Positions 21,959-28,740 of a stretch of DNA of 28,740 nt are shown here, piece after piece. The notes below the pieces were generated by a model that saw only the letters and a program-made list of their open reading frames with translations, was not told the DNA's origin and made no database searches. The position numbers were made by a program, and so were the translations under genes. The stretch lies in contig BDIP01000145.1 in the NCBI GenBank assembly GCA_003568945.1, forward strand, positions 1 through 28,740, in the 5' to 3' direction. Numbering within the stretch: position 1 is the first letter of the stretch; each line of letters opens with the position of its first letter. Origin of the DNA: Kipferlia bialata. Taxonomy: Eukaryota; Fornicata.

Positions 21959-22104
21959 TCTACCTGTTAATTGATTGATTGATTAATTGATTAGTTGACT
22001 AATTATGATACCATATACAATGAACATATATATACTGACATATAATAGTATTAGAAGTCAATGGAGACAGCTCCGAGAGCAACTCCCTGGTGCCATTCTA
22101 TCTG
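21934..22104 (-). repeat. Echo of the MAPRDLL start region
   Basis: The block 21934-21966 (start codon with flanks) recurs at about 22072-22104, 138 bases upstream in the transcription sense. It keeps AGAATGGCACC and TCGGAGCTG. The region before the ATG also matches (TTAACAG against CTAACAG). Between the copies lies a TTGATTGATTGATTAATTGA tetranucleotide stretch. Confidence 0.75.
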
Positions 22105-22187
22105 TTAGCTGATAGGTTATATAATGGAACCAGTCCAGGACCAGTAAACTTGCAGCAACCAGAACTAAAGTGAAGAGCAGATTTAGA

Positions 22188-22225
<38 letters not shown>

Positions 22226-22769
22226 AGGAGGGAGAAAACAGCCAGGAAAGAGCTGAAGAGGGAGTATACTAGAAAGAGAGAGAGAGAGAGAGAGAGAGCA
22301 TCCTGGAGAGAGGTAGAGTGAAAATAGGAGTGTATGAGAAAGACCACACACACATATATACACATACATATAAATATTTTCTCAATACACCCTGCTTCCT
22401 CACTATTCCCTTGGTGCCACGAAGGAATCCTGTGCATATACAAACACAGACTCACATACATGTATATACTTCTTTAGCATACCTTCAACACAACACAATA
22501 GATAGGTCACACATTTACATTTTGAGACACTAGATTTTTTGTTGCTAGCCCCTTTTGCCAGAGGCCCACTTGCATATTCAGTCCCCCGCTTAGTCAGCAA
22601 GGCGTTCTGCTAGCCAAGTAACAGTACTCTGTGTCGGCCAGTGGCACCCTAGTGGGTACATTGTCTGATTGTGGAGCACCAGGCTTGGTGTTAGTGCACT
22701 GCTGGTAGGAGGTGCTGCATTAGGAGAGTGAGTACCTAGAGAGAGAGCGAGAGCGAGAAGGAGAGAGAG
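22105..22769. other. Divergent intergenic region F-G
   Basis: This is the head-to-head promoter region of two ABC transporter genes. (GA)n tracts lie at 22192-22220 and 22275-22299, and a (GA)n-rich stretch at 22737-22769 runs straight into the ATG of gene G. Otherwise I see no coding frame, RNA or recognisable element. Confidence 0.5.
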
Positions 22770-23322
22770 ATGGCGGCCAAGAAGGGCAAGAGGCCTAACA
22801 CGACCTTCCCCCTTCTCACCTTCGAAGCGATTGCCAACGTACGTACAACACAGTTTGCTAATGATAGTTGTGTCTATTGTTACTCTTCTGCCGAGACAGG
22901 AGCACAACATAGCAAGCTTCACTTCGTATGCCATACCATTATCCAAACACTATGCCAGCCCCCCCCATTCTTCTCTCTCTCTCTCTCTCTCTCTCTCGCT
23001 TCTCCCCCTTCTCTCTCTCTCTTCAGTATTCATCATCTCCCCGCTACTCTCTCTTAGTCGACATATGTTTGATCATTGATCTGTTTAGACCCGCATCTCT
23101 CTCTCTCTCTCTATATATATATGGATAATAGTCATGTATATTCCTCTTCACCCTCTCTCCACGCTCTTGCTCCAAGCTCGTTTATACTACATATATATAC
23201 TCGTTTATATAGTATAGTGGTTAATATAGTTGGTATAATCCATGCGTGTAAGCTCTCTCTCTTTCCCACTACTCCTAAGTCTAGATCTTTACTGAACTTT
23301 CTATGGATGTGTACTCTCTCTC

Positions 23323-23362
<40 letters not shown>

Positions 23363-25120
23363 TATTTTCTCCCTATATCCTTACCTCCAGGTTGTGTTCA
23401 TCAATACCACCTGTCTATCTCTCTCTCCATTTCGTCGCTATCTTTGTAGTCTCACCCCCAGGCTACTTTGCCCCTGCCTTTGTGTTCATCTCCCTGTCCA
23501 TCTCCCAGGCCATCACAGCCACACAGGTGGGTAGTGTATGGTACATGTATATGTAGATTGATACTTAGGTAGTGATTTATCTCTAGTATATGGACACATA
23601 CATATCGTCATACCACATATGTCTCCCTGGCACTGACACTGACACTAATACTAATACTAATACTAATACTCAGGTCGCCAGAGAGAGAGAGCACGGGCAC
23701 AGGAGGTCTCTCCAGGTATTAGACATGCTAGACACACCCATTCACAGTCACTCATTCTCTCTCTCTCTCTCTCATTCTCTCTCTCTCCCTCACCCCCTAG
23801 ATCCTTGGTATGAAGACCTCAGCCTACTGGACCTCCACCCTCCTCGTGCTGTTTGTCACATGCCTTGTCACGTCCCTCTCCACCATCGGCTTTGGACTGC
23901 TCTTTGACATCACCCTCATCAAGGAGACAGACTTCGAGGTACGCCTTCTCTTAATGTCTATAGTGTATGATATAATAGCTCTTGGAGCTTTTAACATCTG
24001 TATGTTGCAGTAGCTCTCTCTCCTCCCCAGACCCTATTGATCTGCTGTTACCCTCTTTCCTCTACTGAGTATATCTCTGTCTTACCCCAGATTCTGATGA
24101 TCACCTTCTCGCTCTACTCCCTGGTCAGCTGTGGAGTGGCATACCTCTTCGGGGCACTCATCCCAACATCCCGCACTGCAGGTATGGGGTACACACCTGT
24201 ATTGTAGTGATCTCATTATTGTGTTGTGTTTCTTCCCCATTAGCTGGCAGTGCAACACCAATGGTGGCAACATCGTCCTATCTCTATATGTATATCTCCC
24301 CTCACCCCAGGTCTTCCGTCCTTTGAGTACATCAGTCATACAGATGTGTATATTTGTGTATGTGTATACCATGAGTATTAGTCTCTATGTGTATACCTCC
24401 CCTCACCCCCAGGCCTCCTGTCCTTTGTGTACATCCTGGCCTTCTACCTCATCGGTAGCATGGCCACATACTTCTTCGTCGATGTAAGTGGTTGCATGCA
24501 TACCTACCCAATGTACTCTTCCCCTAGTAGTGTCTAACCCCCAGGGTGTTGCTGTATGGCTCACCACCTTGCTCTCCTGCTTCCCTGCCGTGCTTCTGAT
24601 GAGGGCGTGCAGTCTCCTTAGTGACGCTGCCACAATGTCATCTCTGGGGGTATGTGGAGTGATATATATATATAGATGTGTTATACTACTAATATGTACT
24701 GGGGGTATGTGGAGTGGTATCTAGCTACAGTGACATATTTACATAGTTACAGAGACATATATGTGTGACACAATGTCATCTCTGGGGGTATGGGAGTGGT
24801 ATACAGTGGTGTTATACTATTACTATGTACTAGGCCTAGTATGTACAGTGATACTGAGAGACCTGAGTGACCACCGAGTTCTCTCTCTCTCTCTCTCCCC
24901 CTTTCCCCAACCCCCAGGTTCCCGGTGCCAGCATCACCCTCTCCCTCTCTCTCTCTCTCCCCCCCTCCTAATCTCAAGGTTCCCGGTGCCAGCATCACCC
25001 TGGACAACGTGTGGGACCACACAGACATCATGCCTGTGGGTGGCACATGGAAGTGGATGGCTGGGGTCTTTGTCGGATTCGTCATCCTTGCAAGTGAGTA
25101 CTGGCTTGTATATGTATATA

Positions 25121-25151
<31 letters not shown>

Positions 25152-28100
25152 CAATCTCTCTCTCTATATATGTCTCTCTTACCCCTAGCATACATCGACA
25201 CCGTGGCCCAGTCTGGCAAGAACTACCTGCTCATGCGGAGGAAGCCCAGGTAACATCACTCTTACATGTGTATGTTATTATATGTACATGTATGCATATA
25301 TAGAATACCCTTAACCATTAGGCAGCACAAGACGCCTCCCTCCACCGCTGCCCATGACTCTGTCCTGGAGGCACAGAGGCAGACGCAGGCTGCCATGGAG
25401 CTAGGTACACTATAAGGATTATACATAACCTCTCTATTGATAGATATGTATATGCATGTATGTATATGTATATCCATACACTGCTCACCCCCCCAGTTGC
25501 AGCTGAGGCACACCGTACCAAGGGCAAGCACTCAGACGCACAGCCAGAGGGTATGTGTCATATACATTAGCCATATATATATAGTATATACGATATCTTG
25601 TATGGACTCTAGCACTCGGACGCACAGCCAGAGAGTGAGGGTAATCAGAGTATTCCATTCCATTGGCAGCTCATATTGACTCTCTATTACCCCGTGCTCT
25701 GTCCCCGATAGGTTCTATACTACATGTCTGCCAGAAACGTATATATGTACTTATACGTTGAGTTAATACCACTCACCCCAGGCGCTGTCCCCGATGGCTC
25801 CTCCCTCCCCCCTGTCATTGTCAACAGACTCAGCATGGAGTTCATGAGGTTCCCATCAATGAAGAGGTATGTGATGTATACATTATTATCCACATATGTA
25901 TGAATATACATCAATCCCTCACCCCAGGTTCCCAGCCGTTGACGACGTCTCTTTCTCCGTGCCCAACGGTGCAATCTTTGCTCTGCTCGGTACGGTACCG
26001 GAATATTAGTCTTTGCTCTTCTTCATTACCTCCTGACCCCAGGCCCCAATGAGACTGGCAAGACCACACATTGTCTCTCTCTTTCTCTTTTCATACACGT
26101 GCATATACTGTTTTGCTCTCTTCAGCCTCACCCCAGGCCCCAATGGCGCTGGCAAGACCACCACCCTCAACTGCATCATAGGCAACTACACACCCACACA
26201 CGGCAGCACACTCGTGCTCGGGAAGCCCATCCATGAAGTCAGGTACCATACATATTATTATTTGCCTACACAAGTATAGTAAATATTGCCTCTATTCATT
26301 TATACATAAACATACCTTGTACTCACCCCCAGGGACCGTGTAGGCCTTGTCCCCCAGTTCGATGTGGTTTGGGACAAGCTGACTGCCAGGGAGCACGTGC
26401 AGCTGTTCGCAAGGATCAAGGTATACTATACTCTCCTTCTCTACCTCTCACTCTCCCTATCCCTCTCCCTCCCCCTCTAACCCCAGGGTGTTGCTGAGGA
26501 TGGAGTGGATGCCCTCGAGGCCCAGATCCTAGGTACTGACCCCCCATTATATACTTATATACTTATATACTGTTTCCGTTCTTCTATAATATGCCTTGTA
26601 CTATCATGCCCTGACCCCCAGACGACATGGCCCTCACCCATGTGACCAATGCACTGGTCGGTACATTCAGCGGTGGAATGCGGAGAAGGTACTCTTCAGT
26701 GAGTGATGTATATTGTATTTTTATAGTATAATTCTTATATATATATATGTCGGTACATTCGGTGGTGGAATGAGGAGAAGGTGGGTATAAGTGATTTACC
26801 CACTCCCTATATATGTATATACTTGATATATGCATATGTTATGATACCCCCCCTCTCCCTCACTGCAGACTGAGCATCGGCCTCTCCCTCATTGGTGAGC
26901 CCAACGTCGTGTTCCTGGACGAGGTACGTGCATATATATTTTCCGTTTCCTCTATATCCCACAGTCTAGTACTCTTTACCAGTTGGTGATATGTATTTTC
27001 TTAGTAGTTGTGTCCTTACCCCCAGCCCACCACTGGTGTGGACCCCAAGAACAGAAGGGTGGTGTGGGAGGCCCTCAAGAGATACAGCAAGAACAAGACA
27101 CTCATCCTGACCACCCACTCGGTACGGACAACTCTCTCTCTGATAGAGTAGACGTCTTCTTCTCCACAATCTCGCATACTCTCTTTTATTCTCTCCCTCT
27201 ATGTACATCGATATATCCCCCACTCTAACCGTGCAGATGGAGGAGGCAGACACCCTAGGCGACATCACCTTACTTTCTCTCTCTCTCTCCCTCCCTCTAT
27301 ACATATATATGTGTGTATACATCGCCATCTAACCCTGCAGATGGAGGAGGCTGACACCCTGGGCGACATCATTGCCATTGTGGGTGCTGGCAAGATGCAG
27401 ACAGTGGGGCCATCACTCGCCCTCAAGGTATACTGCCCGTATATTCCGGCCATATTCCAACTACTAGTATCACCTGGTATATACATAGAATACTCCTTAT
27501 CCCCAGGCCGAGTTTGGCTCTGGCTATGCCATCAGACTGTCAGTCGAGGCAGGCACCGACGTCAACACACTCGTCACAGCATTCCAGGCAGTGTGCCCAA
27601 GGTGGGTGGATCTCTCTCTCTCTCCCTCTCTCTCTCTCTTCCTCTCTCCCTCTCTCTCTTACCCTCAGGGCCACCCTCACTGACCTCTACACAGACAGGG
27701 ACAGCGGCAGGATCAGCGCTACCATTAGGTATATTGGACCCCTAATTCCACTATCTAGTCCACTACTATCATCTCTGTGTTGATGTCTGTGTATTACTGT
27801 GTGTTACCCTCACACCCCAGACTGGCCAGGGAGGAGACAGAGCTGCTCCCCGCTGTGCTCGACCTCCTAGGTGTGTGTCTCTCTCTCCCACAGTCTCTCC
27901 CTCCTCTCTTGCTGGCTGTCTCTTTTGAAATGTCATGTATCCCTTACCCCCAGAGACTAGGTCTGGCGAGCTGGGCATCCTCGACTACTTTGTCACACTC
28001 GACACCCTCGAGGACGTGTTCCTCAGAATCGCAGACGCCGTGACAAGGTATAGTGTATATATACACTATTATAATATATATATATTGTCTATTATGTATG

Positions 28101-28254
28101 TAAGTTGCATACATTCCACTCTAATAGTGAGTCATATATATCCCCCTCACCCCTCAGGGACGTTGACGGCAAGTGCATCTTTAAGCAGGACGCCAGTGGA
28201 AACTACACGATGTCCTCCAAGGCCCTACTCGGCAAGGGAGTGAGCGACGAGTAG
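22770..28254 (+). CDS. Gene G: ABCA-like half ABC transporter without exoplasmic domain
   Basis: There are 26 phase-consistent exons: 22770-22838, 23391-23412, 23462-23526, 23674-23715, 23801-23938, 24091-24181, 24413-24483, 24545-24649, 24979-25093, 25189-25249, 25322-25404, 25497-25550, 25782-25866, 25928-25989, 26137-26242, 26333-26420, 26487-26532, 26622-26688, 26869-26923, 27026-27121, 27341-27427, 27507-27601, 27669-27728, 27821-27870, 27954-28047 and 28158-28254, giving 667 residues. About six helices lie in residues 24-270, with an ABCA-like VAREREHGHRRSLQ loop. The NBD is complete: Walker A GPNGAGKT (355-362), Q398, FSGGMRRR (450-457), Walker B VVFLDE (D474, E475), PTTGVDP and H506. 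It matches the second transmembrane part of an ABCA half but lacks the first helix and the big loop. Intron 1 is long (552 bases, with poly-C) and could hide an exon. Many introns carry exon echoes. Confidence 0.88.
23324..23360 (+). repeat. 37-base poly-C tract in intron 1 of gene G
   Basis: This is an uninterrupted C run in the sense strand, 30 bases before the acceptor TTACCTCCAG at 23390. Its length is uncertain in assembly. Confidence 0.85.
24281..24436 (+). repeat. Acceptor-side echo before exon 24413-24483 of gene G
   Basis: The exon 5' edge (CAG|GCCTCCTGTCCTTTGTG, 24413) is copied at 24311 (CAG|GTCTTCCGTCCTTTGAG), 102 bases upstream. The upstream intron tail is copied too: TCTATATGTATATCTCCCCT at 24281 against TCTATGTGTATACCTCCCCT at 24382. 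The unit is at least 50 bases. Confidence 0.85.
24630..24830 (+). repeat. Donor-side echo after exon 24545-24649 of gene G
   Basis: The exon end with donor (ACAATGTCATCTCTGGGG|GTATG, 24632) recurs at 24770, and a shorter piece at 24699. The following intron segment TTATACTA...TATGTACT is also duplicated (24681 and 24812). Offsets are 131-138 bases. Confidence 0.85.
24916..25001 (+). repeat. Exact acceptor-side echo before exon 24979-25093 of gene G
   Basis: Bases 24916-24940 and 24977-25001 are identical over 25 bases (AG|GTTCCCGGTGCCAGCATC and onward), 61 bases apart. The first copy has the consensus acceptor ACCCCCAG and the second only TCTCAAG. Only the second copy continues as an open frame. 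Confidence 0.9.
25527..25633 (+). repeat. Donor-side echo after exon 25497-25550 of gene G
   Basis: AGCACTCAGACGCACAGCCA at 25527 recurs as AGCACTCGGACGCACAGCCA at 25611, 84 bases downstream in the intron. There is one mismatch in 23 bases. Confidence 0.85.
25691..25799 (+). repeat. Acceptor-side echo before exon 25782-25866 of gene G
   Basis: The exon start GCGCTGTCCCCGATGG (25782) has a copy GCTCTGTCCCCGATAGG at 25696, 86 bases upstream. It lies after the donor-side echo of the preceding exon, so this intron reads donor, echo donor, echo acceptor, acceptor. Confidence 0.75.
26033..26164 (+). repeat. Walker A exon echo in gene G
   Basis: The Walker A exon start (CAG|GCCCCAATGGCGCTGGC, 26137) is preceded at 26043 by CAG|GCCCCAATGAGACTGGC, an offset of 94 bases. 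The echo would encode GPNETGKTT instead of GPNGAGKTT. Both carry an ACCCCAG acceptor, but the echo has no donor at the equivalent place and is not a complete exon. Confidence 0.9.
26657..26782 (+). repeat. ABC-signature exon echo in gene G
   Basis: The exon end GTCGGTACATTCAGCGGTGG...AGAAG|GT (26657-26690) is repeated at 26749-26782 with three mismatches over 34 bases, offset 92. It encodes FGGGMRR in place of FSGGMRR. It keeps a GTGGGT donor and lies in the downstream intron. Confidence 0.9.
27190..27371 (+). repeat. Echo of the exon after the H-loop in gene G
   Basis: The exon start CAG|ATGGAGGAGGCTGACACC (27341) is copied at 27237 with two mismatches over about 31 bases, offset 104. The preceding intron tail is copied as well, including CTCTAACCGTGCAG against ATCTAACCCTGCAG. 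Confidence 0.9.
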
Positions 28255-28575
28255 ATACCGTCAGTTATAGAGTGCCCTTTTTCGGGCAATGGGTCTCCCC
28301 CAGTGAGTGGGGTGTTTTGTGATAGAGTGTCAAGTGTTGTGTGAACCGATTACCATGACTAGAATATATCAGAGAGTTTAGGAATGTGTTGGGTGTTGTC
28401 CTTACTGGGATCGAGTGCTGTGTTTCTTCATATATATCAATTCAATGTTTCTTCCTTCTCCTCATGAACACACTAAATACAGAAAGAATCTATTTGCTAC
28501 TGTATATCCTGCACAGTGTGCTTAGGACATGTCTATCCACATGTGTGGCCTCTACTATACTAATCTAGATACCAT
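28255..28575. other. Convergent intergenic region G-H with tandem hairpins
   Basis: Shortly after the stop of gene G are two small hairpins: TGCCC 28273-28277 with GGGCA 28284-28288, and CCCCA 28298-28302 with TGGGG 28308-28312. The rest is AT-rich and I see no gene in it. Confidence 0.5.
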
Positions 28576-28651
28576 CTACTCTGTCTTGAGCACCCACTTG
28601 TGTGTGAACACACAGTCGGCCAGGTTGTGGAAGATGGCTCCCACGGGGCAC
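28576..28651 (-). CDS. Gene H: last exon of a minus-strand gene (5' partial)
   Basis: Behind a CTGCCAG acceptor, a phase-2 exon reads CPVGAIFHNLADCVFTHKWV followed by LKTE and a TAG stop. Upstream, in its intron, is a 20-base poly-G on the plus strand (28701-28720), poly-C in sense as in the other introns here. The rest of the gene is outside the window. The product is unknown. Confidence 0.55.
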
Positions 28652-28700
28652 CTGGCAGTCAGAGAGAGGGTACACATAGGAAGAGAAGAGCATGACACAT

Positions 28701-28740
28701 GGGGGGGGGGGGGGGGGGGGTGTTTTTTTTAAAAGGGGCA
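28701..28740 (-). repeat. Poly-G and poly-T run at the window edge
   Basis: Twenty G, then T8 and A4G4, end the window. The G run fits the sense poly-C pattern of introns in minus-strand genes. The odd homopolymer string may also mark a poor-quality sequence end. Confidence 0.6.

Noticed and set aside
24770-24802. Second copy of the ACAATGTCATC exon end as an extra exon of gene G
   Set aside because: It has no acceptor in a usable position. The protein continues cleanly from 24649 to 24979, so it is counted as an echo.
1-28740. tRNA, rRNA, snRNA, CRISPR arrays, transposons or virus-derived genes
   Set aside because: I saw no TTCGA-type T-loop in a tRNA context, no U6-like sequence, no regularly spaced repeats with unique spacers, and no transposase, reverse transcriptase or capsid-like frames.

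Overview
The window looks like nuclear DNA from an intron-dense microbial eukaryote. Seven genes are spliced into about 100 short GC-rich exons, separated by introns of mostly 45-250 bases that are rich in TA, CT and poly-C. Stops TAA, TAG and TGA all end genes, so the standard code fits. Nearly every intron ends in a compact motif of the form CTNAC-CCC-AG, in which a branch-site-like CTNAC sits only a few bases before the acceptor. That fused arrangement is known from metamonads such as Giardia and Trichomonas. Combined with the high intron density, it suggests a free-living fornicate metamonad, perhaps Kipferlia-like. The taxon is an inference.

Layout, left to right: (A) a 5'-truncated plus-strand gene (227-2338) with a helix-turn-helix-like segment and a Lys-rich tail; (B) a small two-pass membrane protein (2680-3440, +); (C) a polytopic membrane protein with an acidic tail (4246-5546, -); (D) a Kelch-type beta-propeller protein (6042-8070, +); (E) a 1207-residue protein with an N-terminal multi-pass membrane region and a degenerate cyclic-nucleotide phosphodiesterase domain (8771-14310, +); (F) an ABCA-like half ABC transporter with a very large exoplasmic loop (14569-21615, -); (G) a second ABCA-like half transporter without that loop (22770-28254, +), head-to-head with F; (H) the last exon of a further minus-strand gene (28576-28651). 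I built the exon models by hand from donor and acceptor motifs and checked them by reading-frame phase. Only a few junctions remain unresolved, and these are flagged.

The most striking feature is a system of 'exon echoes'. In genes A and G, and at the 5' end of F, introns contain degenerate or exact copies of the neighbouring exon edge together with its splice site, offset by roughly 60-160 bases. Copies of an exon's 5' edge always lie upstream and carry an acceptor. Copies of an exon's 3' edge always lie downstream and carry a donor. This is what tandem duplication across exon-intron junctions would leave if only frame-preserving splicing is tolerated, so it may be a visible mechanism of intron growth. 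The echoes affect functional motifs, including a second Walker A, a second ABC signature and a second stop codon.

Other notable points are the loss of metal-ligand residues in the phosphodiesterase domain of E, the head-to-head pair of complementary half transporters, inverted repeats just after the stops of most genes, and poly-C tracts confined to the sense strand of introns. I found no tRNA, rRNA, CRISPR array or mobile element.
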